Shown: positions 16,667 to 26,122, numbered from the stretch's first letter. The stretch is 64,000 bases of DNA from Microcoleus sp036705565 (GCA_036705565.1 JAUBUY010000018.1); one strand, 5' to 3'. Numbers and translations are program-made. Notes: generated by a model from the letters alone, not told the origin.

Positions 16667-18211
16667 ATGTCAGCTCCTACCCAATCCCAGTTATTTTCTC
16701 CCAACTCCCGCCCAACAGAGCAAGAGTTTGATGTAATTGTCATCGGTTCCGGCATTGGCGGACTCGTGACAGCCACCCAGCTAGCAGCTAAGAAAGCCAA
16801 AGTTTTAGTGCTCGAAAGCTATACAATTCCGGGGGGTAGCGCTGGATATTTCGATCGAGAAGGCTACAGATTCGATGTCGGCGCCTCCATGATTTTTGGT
16901 TTCGGACAGCGCGGCACCACCAACCTCCTCACCCGCGCCCTGAAAGCAGTCAACGTCACCTTAGAAACCATTCCCGACCCCGTACAGCTTCACTATCACT
17001 TACCCAGCGGCTTGGAACTTGAAGTTCCCCAGGCTTATGATAAATACTTGCAAGAATTAACAGACAGGTTCCCTCACGAACGCGAAGGAATCCACAAATT
17101 TTACGGCGAATGCTGGAGCGTCTTCAACTGCCTCAACGGCATGGAATTGCTATCCCTAGAAGAACCCGGATATCTCGTTCGAGTCTTTTTTCAGAATCCT
17201 TTAGCCTGTTTGGGATTAGTAAAATATCTGCCTCAAAATACTGGCGACATTGCGCGGCGCTACATAAAAGACCCTACTTTGCTGAAATTTATCGACATGG
17301 AATGCTACTACTGGTCTGTAGTACCCGCAGACTTGACGCCAATGATTAATGCCGGAATGGTATTTTCCGACAGGCATTACGGTGGCATCAATTATCCCAA
17401 AGGCGGAGTCGGTCAAATTGCCCAAAAATTAGTCGAAGGATTAGAAAAATGTGGCGGGAAAATTCAATACAAAGCTAAAGCGAAAAAAATTATCACAGAA
17501 AACGGTCGCGCTGTCGGAGTCGAGCTCGCAACCGGCGAAGTTTACCGCGCCAAGCGCATAGTTTCTAACGCCACGCGCTGGGATACTTTTGAGAAATTGC
17601 TTCCCGCAGAAGAGATGCCAGCTAGCGAGAAGAAATGGCAGCAACGCTATCAAAAAGCCCCCAGTTTCTTGAGTTTGCATTTGGGAGTGGAAGCAAGCGT
17701 AATCCCTGCGGGTAGTGCCTGCCACCACATTTTGTTAGAAGATTGGAACCAAATGGAAGCGCCGGAGGGAACTGTTTTGGTGTCAATTCCGACCGTGCTC
17801 GACCCGGATTTAGCTCCCGCAGGATATCACATCGTTCACGCTTTTACTTCGAGCTGGATGGAAGAGTGGGAAGGACTTTCGCAGCAGGAATATGAGGATA
17901 AAAAAGAAGAGGCCGCAGGGAGAATTATTGAAAGATTAGAAAAGATTTTTCCCGGTTTAGATGCCGGTTTGGATTATATGGAAGTGGGGACAGCGCGTTC
18001 TCACCGTCGCTTTTTGGGGCGCGAAGACGGAACTTACGGCCCGATTCCGCGACAGAAGCTAATGGGTTTGCTGGGAATGCCGTTTAATCGAACTTCTATG
18101 CCTGGTTTGTATTGTGTGGGCGACAGTACGTTTCCCGGACAGGGTTTAAATGCGGTGGCGTTTTCTGGGTTTGCTTGCGCGCACCGAATAGCGGTTGATT
18201 TGGGTTTTTAG
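16667..18211 (+). CDS. crtH: Carotenoid cis-trans isomerase (CrtISO)
   Basis: The 514-residue flavoprotein starts with a dinucleotide-binding motif (VIGSGIGGLVTATQLAAKK, about residues 26-44) and ends in the phytoene-desaturase-type FAD motif (LYCVGDSTFPGQGLNAVAFSG). Sequence and length fit CrtH, which converts poly-cis lycopene made by CrtQ to the all-trans form before cyclisation. It acts at the membrane. It is monocistronic, with a hairpin terminator about 230 bases downstream. Confidence 0.93.
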   Translation: MSAPTQSQLFSPNSRPTEQEFDVIVIGSGIGGLVTATQLAAKKAKVLVLESYTIPGGSAGYFDREGYRFDVGASMIFGFGQRGTTNLLTRALKAVNVTLETIPDPVQLHYHLPSGLELEVPQAYDKYLQELTDRFPHEREGIHKFYGECWSVFNCLNGMELLSLEEPGYLVRVFFQNPLACLGLVKYLPQNTGDIARRYIKDPTLLKFIDMECYYWSVVPADLTPMINAGMVFSDRHYGGINYPKGGVGQIAQKLVEGLEKCGGKIQYKAKAKKIITENGRAVGVELATGEVYRAKRIVSNATRWDTFEKLLPAEEMPASEKKWQQRYQKAPSFLSLHLGVEASVIPAGSACHHILLEDWNQMEAPEGTVLVSIPTVLDPDLAPAGYHIVHAFTSSWMEEWEGLSQQEYEDKKEEAAGRIIERLEKIFPGLDAGLDYMEVGTARSHRRFLGREDGTYGPIPRQKLMGLLGMPFNRTSMPGLYCVGDSTFPGQGLNAVAFSGFACAHRIAVDLGF

Positions 18212-18224
18212 TGGTAGTGGTAGG

Positions 18225-18362
18225 GTGCGTCAATCGATTGCGCGATTTTAGATTTTAGATTTTAGATTGACTTGCGCGAGATAAATGCGGGGGGCAATAA
18301 GTGATTTTCGATTTTAGATTTTGGATTGATTCCACGGATAAATCACGTGGCGGGTACCACAT
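18225..18362. repeat. Dispersed repeat, shortened copy 2
   Basis: TTTTAGA arrays flank TTGCGCGAGATAAATGCGG and ATCACGTGGCGGGTA blocks shared with the copies at 15195 and 29083. The central CGTTCGGCAAGTTTC part is missing. Confidence 0.7.
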
Positions 18363-18440
18363 GAAGAAATTCGTGGTCAGATTGTTAGCTTGAAATACGA
18401 TAGAAAATGTGAGGCTTCGGGGCAGTCTACAAAAAGACTA

Positions 18441-18473
18441 AAAACCCGGTTTCTGGGGAGAAACCGGGTTTTT
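18441..18473. terminator. AAACCCGG hairpin, bidirectional terminator
   Basis: A 13-bp stem (AAAACCCGGTTTC/GAAACCGGGTTTT) with a short loop and T tract lies between convergent crtH and the pentapeptide gene. The same arm sequence recurs around 26187, 57570 and 60080. Confidence 0.8.
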
Positions 18474-18510
18474 AACCTCAAAATTGGTGTTTTCCATTCT
18501 TTTAACGAGT

Positions 18511-18951
18511 TTACTGGTCGTAGCTGCCGCCGACGCCGATTTGGGTATTGTAGATTTTTGCATCAATGATGGTCATATCTTCCATTGATGCGCCGGATAC
18601 GTCAGCGGTGTTAATGATAGCCGCGGTCAGATTTGCCCGATCGAGGTCTGCGTCATTTAAACTAGCATTAGTCAGGAAAACTTTAGTTAAGTTAGCACCC
18701 GTCAAGTCAGCACCCGTCAAGTCAGCACCTTCGAGGTTTGCCTGAGATAGGTTTGCTCCTCGTAAATTTGCTTCTCTCAAATCAGCACCAATTAAATGAG
18801 CTCCCGTTAAATCGGCTCCCGACAAGTCGCACTTAAAACATTGCCCGGTGGACAATAACTGTTCGACGTGAACGGGATTTTCAGCGCGAGCCGGGCCTGC
18901 CAACACTAGGGGAGCAATTAAAAAAGTAGCGGCGAATAGATTGCGTTTCAT
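18511..18951 (-). CDS. Exported pentapeptide-repeat protein
   Basis: The 146-residue protein has a signal peptide (MKRNLFAATFLIAPLVLAGPARA, cut near residue 23, written here only as its composition: basic then hydrophobic then AXA). It is followed by about sixteen A(D/N)LXX pentapeptides forming a right-handed beta helix. A CFKCDLSGADL start of the helix with two cysteines is typical of cyanobacterial exported members. Likely periplasmic or in the thylakoid lumen; function unknown. Confidence 0.85.
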   Translation of the reverse strand: MKRNLFAATFLIAPLVLAGPARAENPVHVEQLLSTGQCFKCDLSGADLTGAHLIGADLREANLRGANLSQANLEGADLTGADLTGANLTKVFLTNASLNDADLDRANLTAAIINTADVSGASMEDMTIIDAKIYNTQIGVGGSYDQ

Positions 18952-19454
18952 AATCTCTTTTCCTCACAGACTCTGTATTCAACTTCTTGTCTTGATATCT
19001 ACAATCGTACCATGGTTGTTTTCGCAACTTGCGATCTAATTCACACATTGGCTGTGATATCGATTGCCCTCAACAACGCATACATGGTCTCGACCAGCTT
19101 GCCAAACTTAATTTTGCAAAACTTAACACTGCCGAACTTAATACAGTGCCTTTTTGTAGTAACCTTTTCTAGGTTAGCTAATACAGCCAACAGATGCGTC
19201 TTTCTGAAGAGGGAGATGATTCGCAATGCTATGGATGATTTTAGCCGATAATCTTATCGCAAAAAGTTCACAACAAATACATTATTTTTAATAAATGTGT
19301 CACGGGATAGAAAATTTAACTTAAAATAAAGATAAGCTTCTAACTTTATAGGTAGAAGAAAAGCAGTCACTGGCCCGATCCCCAGCCCAAGCTCTGCTGC
19401 ATTTTTAACAATAAATTTTAATTAGGTCTCACCAGCGCCGTAAAAATCCACCTA
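18952..19454. other. Divergent spacer without recognisable gene
   Basis: This 503-base gap separates the pentapeptide gene from the large signalling gene. It holds loosely repeated CCAAACTTAAT/CCGAACTTAAT motifs (about 19100-19145) and AT-rich sequence. Short ORFs across it lack protein character. Confidence 0.45.
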
Positions 19455-22400
19455 GTGCTTGGAAATCAGCACTTTTTTGGAATGTCGCAGATTCCACGCG
19501 ATCGCAAAACTCAATTAAATATGCTCAAAAACGATTCATCCAAGTATCTGCCCACCTTAGCTCAAGTAATAGACCGCTACCCCTTGACAGTGGCGCCCGA
19601 TACCCCACTAGCAGAAGTAATTACCCTGATGGGCCAACGGCGCCCAAGTTGCTCTCTAAACGCAGTCATTCCACCAACCGATATCTATCAGCCACTAACA
19701 GAAATCGTAAATCCGCCCACATCAAGTGCATTCAGAGACGCCACAGGTATCTGCGTCTTTGTCGTGGAAAAATCACTCTTAAAATTATCCTCGCCTTGTG
19801 CTCCACATTCTCAATTGCAAGGAATCTTCACAGAAAGGGATCTTGTCGATTTGATTGCCTCGGGCAAAAACTTAAAAGGTGTCACCATCGCACAAGTGAT
19901 GAGGCAGCCGACAGCAACTCTGACAAAATCCGAGAGTCAAGACATTTTCAGCGCCCTAATTCTGCTGGGGCAACGAAGAATTAAGCATCTGCCAATATTG
20001 GATAGTGAAGGTCAACTCTTAGGAGTAATTACGCCGGAAAGCATCCGCCAAGCCATGCTCAAACCGGCAAATATCTTAAAAATGCGCTGCGTGAAAGAAG
20101 TAATGACCGCACAAGTCATTCAAGCACCTCGCTCCGCGTCAGTTAGGAGTTTAGCTGAGTTGATGGCGCAGCACCGCGTTAGCTGCGTAGTAATTACTGA
20201 ATCAACAGAATTATCGAGGGATTCACCGTTCCCTATTCCAGTAGGTATAGTCACAGAACGGGATATTGTGGAATTTCAAGCTTTAGATATAGATTTGTCG
20301 CAAACGATCGCCCAAACAGTGATGAGTACCCCCTTATTTAGCCTCAAGCAAGAAGACTCGCTGTGGGTAGCTCATCAGGAAATGCACCAGCGTTTAGTCC
20401 GCAGGTTGGTAGTAACGGGAGAATGCGGAGAACTCCTGGGAATAGTTACTCAAACCAACATACTGCGCGTACTTGACCCCATGGAAATGTCCGGGGCGAT
20501 CGATGTTCTGCACGATTCAGTGGCAGAAAGAACTAGGGAATTGGAAAAAGCGATCGCATCCCTCAGCTTGACTAACGCCAGACTAGAAAGCGAAATTGCT
20601 ATCCGCGTTAGGGCCGAGGCCAGACTCCACCTTTTAGAATCTGCTGTAGTGAACGCTAACGACGCAATCGTGATTATGGATGCCGGAGACAGCGATATCT
20701 CCGACCCCACCATCATCTATGCCAACGAAGCTTTTACCCAAATGACGGGCTACCTACCCCAAGAAATCATCGGACAAACCCCCAGTTGCTTGCGCGGCCC
20801 AGAAAGCGACCCCACCCAAGTCGCTAAAATTCGCCTGGGTTTCTCTCGCCGAGAACCCCTACGCCTAGAATTGATTAACTACCGCAAAGACGGTTCAACT
20901 TATTGGGTGGAACTCAACAGCGTACCCATTGCCGATACCTCCGGGAACGTTACCAACTGGGTGTCCGTGCAGCGAGATATTACCGATCGCAAGCGCATGG
21001 AACAAGCATTTTTTGAAGAAAAAGAACTCGCTCAGGTAACACTACAATCGATCGGCGATGCCGTCATCACTACTGACGCCGACGGCTGTATTTCCACCCT
21101 GAATCCAGTTGCCGAAACACTCACGGGTTGGTCTACCTCGGCAGCTAAAGGTTTGCCCCTCGCCAGCGTGCTGAGAATAGTTGACGAAACTACCAGGCTG
21201 CCGATCGAAAATATCGCCGAAATCGCTTTGTGCGAAGGTCGGATTGTTGACCAAGGGCGCAACAATTTGCTGATTGCCCACAACAACACCGAATTTGCGA
21301 TCGACCACTGCGTCGCCCCCATCCACGCTAGCAGCGGCGAAATTGTCGGGGCCGTTGTTGTGTTCCGAGATGTCACCCAAGTGCGAACTCAAGCGCGGCA
21401 ACTCACCTGGCAGGCAACTCATGACCCCCTGACGCAATTAGTCAACCGCCGGGAATTTGAGTACCAGCTAGAGCACGCCCTACACGGCGCTCAAGGTTAC
21501 GGCCAAGAACACGTGATGCTTTACCTGGATCTCGATCGCTTCAAAATAGTTAACGACACCTGCGGTCATGCTGCTGGGGACGAACTGCTGCGCCAAGTCA
21601 GCCAGCTATTTAAAAGCAATATCCACAAAACCGATATTTTGGCGCGTCTCGGCGGCGATGAATTTGCCGTACTCCTGTACAATCGTCCCGTCGAACGAGG
21701 ATTGAATGTTGCGGAAACGCTGCTGCGAAGCATTCAGGGCTTCCGCTTTGCGTGGCAGGACAAAACTTTTTCGATCGGCGTCAGTATCGGTTTGGTAGCA
21801 ATCAATCCCAAAACAGCCTCGACATCTGCGATTTTGAGCGCCGCCGATATGGCCTGCTACGCTGCTAAAAATAAAGGTCGCAACCGGGTACAGGTTTATC
21901 AAGCCGGCGATCGAGAATTAATCAAACAGCACGGCGAAACCGAGTGGGTGGTGCAAATTCATCAAGCTTTAGAAGAGAATCGCTTTTGCTTGTACTCTCA
22001 GCCGATCGTACCTTTGCTCAACTCTCCCACCACCGGAACCCACTGCGAAATCCTCCTGCGCCTCCAGTTGGAAACTGGTGAGTTGGTGTCGCCGATGGCG
22101 TTTATTCCGGCGGCAGAACGCTACAACTTGATGCACGCGATCGACCGCTGGGTAATTCGCACTTTATTTAGCAATTTATCTAAAATTTTCACGGCAAATT
22201 TATTAGTCCAAAACCCCGATGTAGACAGCGATAAAATAGTTACCTTCCCTGCTAGCTCTGTTTTGTCGGATCTGCAATCGTCCTTTGGAAAATATCCCAA
22301 CCTTTATTCAATCAACCTTTCTGGGGACAGCCTCAACGAAGAAAAGTTTATCGAGTTTATTCAGGAACAGTTTTCCATCCATCAAATACCGCCGCAAATA

Positions 22401-22847
22401 ATTTGTTTTGAAATTACCGAAACCGTGGCGATCGGCAATCTCAGCAAGGCAGCCAGCTTGATTTTGCAGCTCAAGGAACTAGGCTGCCAGTTTGCCTTGG
22501 ACGACTTCGGCAGCGGGATGTCTTCGTTTGCTTACCTGAAAAGTTTGCCGGTTGATTATCTCAAAATAGACGGCAATTTTATTAAGCATATTGTCGATAA
22601 TCCTATTGATGTCGCAATGGTGGAAGCTATTACCAAAATCGCTCACGTCATGGGAATTAAAACTATTGCCGAATATGTTGAAAATCAAACAATTATGGAT
22701 AAACTCAATGAACTTGGGGTAGATTACGCTCAAGGTTATCATTTGGGCAAGCCTCAACCTTGTAACTTCACCTCTCCGATTTTAGAGGAAGTTTTGGGGG
22801 AGTTTCCTGTTAATTCTTTGGCTTTTGAGGCTAAGCTGGCTTGTTGA
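19455..22847 (+). CDS. Multi-sensor diguanylate cyclase/phosphodiesterase (CBS-PAS-GGDEF-EAL)
   Basis: The 1130-residue cytosolic protein has about four CBS motifs (residues 35-345), a coiled-coil (350-395), PAS domains (395-515 and 520-650), a GGDEF domain with intact GGDEF at about 732-736 and DLDRFKxxND metal site, and an EAL domain with the variant EILLRL at about 863 and DDFGSG at about 1015. It should sense adenine nucleotides (CBS) and another cue (PAS) and make and/or break cyclic di-GMP. About 50 extra residues sit inside the EAL domain (about 905-955). The start is uncertain: GTG 19455, ATG 19482 and ATG 19521 all precede the CBS region. Confidence 0.9.
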   Translation: MLGNQHFFGMSQIPRDRKTQLNMLKNDSSKYLPTLAQVIDRYPLTVAPDTPLAEVITLMGQRRPSCSLNAVIPPTDIYQPLTEIVNPPTSSAFRDATGICVFVVEKSLLKLSSPCAPHSQLQGIFTERDLVDLIASGKNLKGVTIAQVMRQPTATLTKSESQDIFSALILLGQRRIKHLPILDSEGQLLGVITPESIRQAMLKPANILKMRCVKEVMTAQVIQAPRSASVRSLAELMAQHRVSCVVITESTELSRDSPFPIPVGIVTERDIVEFQALDIDLSQTIAQTVMSTPLFSLKQEDSLWVAHQEMHQRLVRRLVVTGECGELLGIVTQTNILRVLDPMEMSGAIDVLHDSVAERTRELEKAIASLSLTNARLESEIAIRVRAEARLHLLESAVVNANDAIVIMDAGDSDISDPTIIYANEAFTQMTGYLPQEIIGQTPSCLRGPESDPTQVAKIRLGFSRREPLRLELINYRKDGSTYWVELNSVPIADTSGNVTNWVSVQRDITDRKRMEQAFFEEKELAQVTLQSIGDAVITTDADGCISTLNPVAETLTGWSTSAAKGLPLASVLRIVDETTRLPIENIAEIALCEGRIVDQGRNNLLIAHNNTEFAIDHCVAPIHASSGEIVGAVVVFRDVTQVRTQARQLTWQATHDPLTQLVNRREFEYQLEHALHGAQGYGQEHVMLYLDLDRFKIVNDTCGHAAGDELLRQVSQLFKSNIHKTDILARLGGDEFAVLLYNRPVERGLNVAETLLRSIQGFRFAWQDKTFSIGVSIGLVAINPKTASTSAILSAADMACYAAKNKGRNRVQVYQAGDRELIKQHGETEWVVQIHQALEENRFCLYSQPIVPLLNSPTTGTHCEILLRLQLETGELVSPMAFIPAAERYNLMHAIDRWVIRTLFSNLSKIFTANLLVQNPDVDSDKIVTFPASSVLSDLQSSFGKYPNLYSINLSGDSLNEEKFIEFIQEQFSIHQIPPQIICFEITETVAIGNLSKAASLILQLKELGCQFALDDFGSGMSSFAYLKSLPVDYLKIDGNFIKHIVDNPIDVAMVEAITKIAHVMGIKTIAEYVENQTIMDKLNELGVDYAQGYHLGKPQPCNFTSPILEEVLGEFPVNSLAFEAKLAC

Positions 22848-22937
22848 AGAAGGAACTTCGGCAACGAGCAAGCAATGAGATTTAACGGATTTAAGGGAGG
22901 GATGTTGAGGGAACAAGGAAAAGGGCTCGGAATGATT

Positions 22938-22975
22938 TAACCGCAGAGACCGCAGAGGGCGCAGAGGAAGAGAAG
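22938..22975. repeat. CCGCAGAG interspersed repeat
   Basis: ACCGCAGAGACCGCAGAGG and neighbouring GAAGAGA motifs are the inverse of the CTCTGCG tract upstream of hisIE. Confidence 0.6.
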
Positions 22976-23008
22976 AGAGAGATGAATAATTCTGATACTA
23001 ACGGATTT

Positions 23009-23113
23009 TATAGCAATCCTTGCAGGACTCGTGATTTGTTTACCCCATCCCAACCCTCCCCGAACCCCCTGGGAGTCCGTAAGAAATTCACAAATGATGC
23101 GAGGATTGCTCTA
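23009..23113. mobile_element. MITE-like element, second copy
   Basis: A 105-bp stretch starts TATAGCAATCCTTGCAGGA and ends GATGCGAGGATTGCTCTA, with a CCCAACCCTCCCC centre, matching the organisation of 11597-11698. Inverted repeats are about 30 bp and imperfect. Confidence 0.6.
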
Positions 23114-23145
23114 TCAGATTAATTTTCCCCATTCCCCCTTCTCCA

Positions 23146-23385
23146 TTACCCATTACCTTCTACAATTGTTTCTGCCGCTTCAATGTACTGACTGTCTAAC
23201 AGAAAAGCACCTTTTTCAAAGCGAATGCCCCAATAATTGCCGGGACGCCGATCGATCACAACGCCTTCAGCGCCGATCGCAATTAAATTCGCTGGCCGCA
23301 GCATCGGCATCGGTTCGGCTGTTTTGACGTAAGGTGGCATCGCCACAACTCGGACTTTTTGACCGATTGTAAATTCTTTTTCCAT
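23146..23385 (-). CDS. sipA: SipA-type regulatory protein (DUF3148)
   Basis: The 79-residue protein matches the small cyanobacterial DUF3148 family (IGQKVRVVAMPPYVKTAEPM and YWGIRFEKGAFLLDSQYIE), including SipA, which binds the histidine kinase NblS and stimulates its activity in high-light and nutrient-stress signalling. It folds as an SH3-like barrel. It is monocistronic here. The family call is from memory of conserved motifs. Confidence 0.82.
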   Translation of the reverse strand: MEKEFTIGQKVRVVAMPPYVKTAEPMPMLRPANLIAIGAEGVVIDRRPGNYWGIRFEKGAFLLDSQYIEAAETIVEGNG

Positions 23386-23514
23386 GAGTTTTATTCCCTA
23401 AAAAAACGCGGCGATAAAGTAATTTTAACAAAAAATGTTTCTGTTTGATTGATTGATTAGGGATGATAATAGAATGGATAATTATGAAGTGTAATCAAGG
23501 GAATTACGGCGAAA

Positions 23515-23718
23515 TTATTGATATTTTAGGGTTCCATCTTCGTTATATTCAAGTTCATAATATTTTCCGCCTAACCCTAAGTCATGAATACATCGTTGGT
23601 AGTTTTTGGCTCCCATATCGAAAGGGTTAGTCCTGTTCAATCTTGCCCATTCAGCTATCTTTAGCTGGTTAGTTACCCCTGAAGCATCGGCTACGGTTTT
23701 GACAATCCAATCAAACAT
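23515..23718 (-). CDS. Small protein of unknown function (67 aa)
   Basis: A 67-residue soluble protein starting MFDWIVKTVADASGVTN and ending with an acidic/aromatic GGKYYELEYNEDGTLKY tail. It has a good AGAGG ribosome site 8 bases ahead of the ATG. I do not recognise the family. Its ribosome site and first codons are duplicated just upstream. Confidence 0.55.
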   Translation of the reverse strand: MFDWIVKTVADASGVTNQLKIAEWARLNRTNPFDMGAKNYQRCIHDLGLGGKYYELEYNEDGTLKYQ

Positions 23719-23825
23719 TTTTTTTCCTCTAAGCTGTCTCTCACTCTACCTCTCTATATTAGCTGCTATATATTCACCTATAGGCAATCAAACATTTTTT
23801 TTCCTCTAAGCTGTATCTCACCCCT
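23707..23825 (-). repeat. Direct duplication of the 5' end of the 67-aa gene
   Basis: About 36 bases covering the ribosome site, ATG and first four codons (ATGTTTGATTG) occur twice, at about 23707-23742 and 23787-23822. The outer copy opens a five-codon ORF that stops at once. Confidence 0.8.
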
Positions 23826-23921
23826 AACTTGGACGATCGCCCGTAAAACCCCTGACCGATCGCGCTACAATTGTCAATCGGGATAAAAACGGCTGATTAG
23901 GAAAGTAGAGGAGTAGGTGCT

Positions 23922-24332
23922 ATGGCTACAAGTCGTCGCATTGAGCGTGTAGCTTCAATGGTTAAACGGGAAGTCAGCCTGATGTTGCTGAATGGAATCA
24001 AGGACGATCGGGTAGGTGCCGGTATGGTTAGCGTTACCGATGTAATTGTTTCGGGAGACCTTCAGCATACAAAAATTTTTGTCAGCATCTACGGTACTGA
24101 TGAGGCGAAGGCTGAAACTATGGAAGGTTTGAAATCTGCTACTAGCTACGTCCGCAACCAGTTGGGCCAACGATTGCAACTGCGCCGGACGCCGGAAGTG
24201 ATTTTTCTGGAAGACCGTTCTTTGGAACGGGGCGATAAAATGTTGATACTGCTGAATCAGCTTTCTGCCGATCGCAAACCGGATACTTTAGATCCCGATG
24301 AAGAATTCGCTGAGGATGAAAGTCCCGATTGA
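23922..24332 (+). CDS. rbfA: Ribosome-binding factor A
   Basis: The 136-residue protein has the KH-like fold signature of RbfA, which binds the 30S subunit during late 16S rRNA maturation. The start MATSRRIERVASMVKREVS and the segment VFVSIYG-like FVSIYGTDEAKAETMEGL are diagnostic, with an acidic C-terminal tail. A GGAAAG/GAGGAG leader precedes the ATG. It is followed by heptamer repeats and the GH3 gene. Confidence 0.93.
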   Translation: MATSRRIERVASMVKREVSLMLLNGIKDDRVGAGMVSVTDVIVSGDLQHTKIFVSIYGTDEAKAETMEGLKSATSYVRNQLGQRLQLRRTPEVIFLEDRSLERGDKMLILLNQLSADRKPDTLDPDEEFAEDESPD

Positions 24333-24426
24333 AGCGAGAAGGAAGAAGGAAGAGGGGAAGAGAAGGAGATAGGGAAAATTCTCAATTCCCTGTTTTGCCG
24401 ATTCCCGATTCCCAATTCCCGATTCC

Positions 24427-24468
24427 CAAATCTAAAATCTAAAATCTAAAATCTAAAATCTAAAATCG
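24427..24468. repeat. Heptamer repeat TCTAAAA before GH3 gene
   Basis: Five or six copies of the 7-mer end three bases before the GH3 start codon and leave no Shine-Dalgarno sequence. Confidence 0.9.
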
Positions 24469-24469
24469 A

Positions 24470-26122
24470 ATGATTGACAATCTTTCCTTGCCCGAACTGG
24501 TCGCCCAGATGTTCGTGGTGCGCGCTTCTGGCTGCTTGTTCGACCACCAAATTCGCTATCGGGAATGGGAACCAACTGCCAGCAAACTCCGCTATTATCT
24601 GGAAAATTTGGGCGTCGGTGGGGTGATTTTGGTCGGGGGAAGTGCTGCGGAGTTGGCAGTTCGATCGCACCAATTGCAGTCTTGGGCTAAGTTTCCGCTG
24701 TTGCTGGCGGCTGATATTGAAGAAGGTGTCGGCCAGCGGTTCGCGGGGGCGACTTGGTTCGGGCCGCCGATGGCGATTGCTGAAGTGGCCCGGCAGGATG
24801 CAGGTAAAGCCGATCGATATGCTGAACAAATGGGCGCTGTCACTGCGATCGAAGCTAGGGCGATCGGTCTCAATTGGATTCTCGCACCAGTGGTTGATGT
24901 TAACAACAATCCCGACAATCCTGTGATTAACGTCCGCGCTTTTGGCGAGACACCGGAAATTGTCGGGAAATTAGCCGCTGCTTTTATTCGCGGCGCAGGC
25001 CCGCACCCGGTTTTGACTACAGCTAAGCATTTTCCCGGCCACGGGGACACCGCGGTTGATTCTCACTTGGAATTGCCGGTTTTGCCGCATTCGCCAGCGA
25101 GATTGACTGAGGTTGAGTTGCCTTCTTTTGTTGAGGCGATGGCTGCTGGGGTCGATGCTGTGATGAGTGCTCACTTGCTGATTCCGGCTTGGGATGCCGA
25201 GTTTCCTGCTACTCTTTCTCGCAAAATTTTGATCGGGAAGCTGCGAGAAGAGTTGGGATTTGAAGGTTTGATTGTGACGGATGCTTTGGTGATGGGTGCG
25301 ATCGCCAATAAGTACGGCGCTAATGAAGCTGCTGTTTTGGCTGCTGAGGCTGGTGCTGATGTTTTGCTGATGCCGCTTGACCCGGAAGGGGCGATTCTGG
25401 CTGTCTGCGAAGCTGTCACTCAAGGGCGGATTCCCATATCACAAATCCAGGAATCTGTCAAGCGAATTTGGAAAGCGAAAATAAAGGTGGGTTTGCCGAT
25501 TTCTGACCCCCCCCAACCCCCCCTTGCTAAGGGGGGGAGCAAGAATCTACAATCGATCGACTCGATCGAGTCGATCGACTTAAGTTGGCTGGCAACTCCT
25601 GATGCCAGGGCAACTGCTGCCGATATTTTGCGAGATTCTTTGAAATTTGGCGGCAATCTACCTTTGCAGGTTGCAAAACCCGCAGAAAACCAGCTTTTGC
25701 GGAATTTGATTGTTGTAGATGATGTTTTGGGGTGCGAGTTTTTGGGCAACCACACTCCGGCGATCGCCCTTCCCGAACAGTTTGGTTACGAATTGCAACT
25801 GATTGACGATCGCACAGGGGCGATCGCTGAAAATACAGGTGCAGAGCATTTTTCTCCGACACTGCTGCAAATTTTCATTCGCGGCAATTGCTTCCGAGGC
25901 AGTGCTGGTTTGACCCAAGCAGCTCAAGATTGGTTTAAGAAATTATTAAAAACGGGAGAACTGCAAGCTGTGTTAATTTACGGCAGTCCCTACGTTTTAG
26001 AGCAATTTTTGCCACACTTGCCTCCGAGTCTTCCTTATGTATTTTGTTTTGGCCAGATGCCCACAGCGCAATCTCTCGTTCTAGAAGTGCTATTCGGCAT
26101 TGACGCCACTGGTAATGATTGA
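24470..26122 (+). CDS. Glycoside hydrolase family 3 protein, NagZ-like
   Basis: The 550-residue protein has the GH3 catalytic barrel in its first 340 residues, with the KHFPGHGDTAVDSHLE motif used by NagZ-type beta-N-acetylglucosaminidases and GLIVTDALVMGAI carrying the probable nucleophile aspartate. It would trim N-acetylglucosamine from peptidoglycan fragments. NagZ is about 340 residues; the extra 200-residue C-terminal domain is common in cyanobacterial homologues. Residues about 346-370 are encoded by in-frame repeat DNA (a C/G-run block and a TCGATCGA palindrome). Confidence 0.88.
   Translation: MIDNLSLPELVAQMFVVRASGCLFDHQIRYREWEPTASKLRYYLENLGVGGVILVGGSAAELAVRSHQLQSWAKFPLLLAADIEEGVGQRFAGATWFGPPMAIAEVARQDAGKADRYAEQMGAVTAIEARAIGLNWILAPVVDVNNNPDNPVINVRAFGETPEIVGKLAAAFIRGAGPHPVLTTAKHFPGHGDTAVDSHLELPVLPHSPARLTEVELPSFVEAMAAGVDAVMSAHLLIPAWDAEFPATLSRKILIGKLREELGFEGLIVTDALVMGAIANKYGANEAAVLAAEAGADVLLMPLDPEGAILAVCEAVTQGRIPISQIQESVKRIWKAKIKVGLPISDPPQPPLAKGGSKNLQSIDSIESIDLSWLATPDARATAADILRDSLKFGGNLPLQVAKPAENQLLRNLIVVDDVLGCEFLGNHTPAIALPEQFGYELQLIDDRTGAIAENTGAEHFSPTLLQIFIRGNCFRGSAGLTQAAQDWFKKLLKTGELQAVLIYGSPYVLEQFLPHLPPSLPYVFCFGQMPTAQSLVLEVLFGIDATGND
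25506..25578. repeat. In-frame repeat insertion inside GH3 gene
   Basis: First a CCCCCCCCAACCCCCCC/GGGGGGG hairpin-forming block (25506-25537), then a perfect 26-base TCGATCGA-CTCGATCGAG-TCGATCGA palindrome (25553-25578). Both keep the frame and encode SDPPQPPLAKGGSKN and SIDSIESID. Confidence 0.85.
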
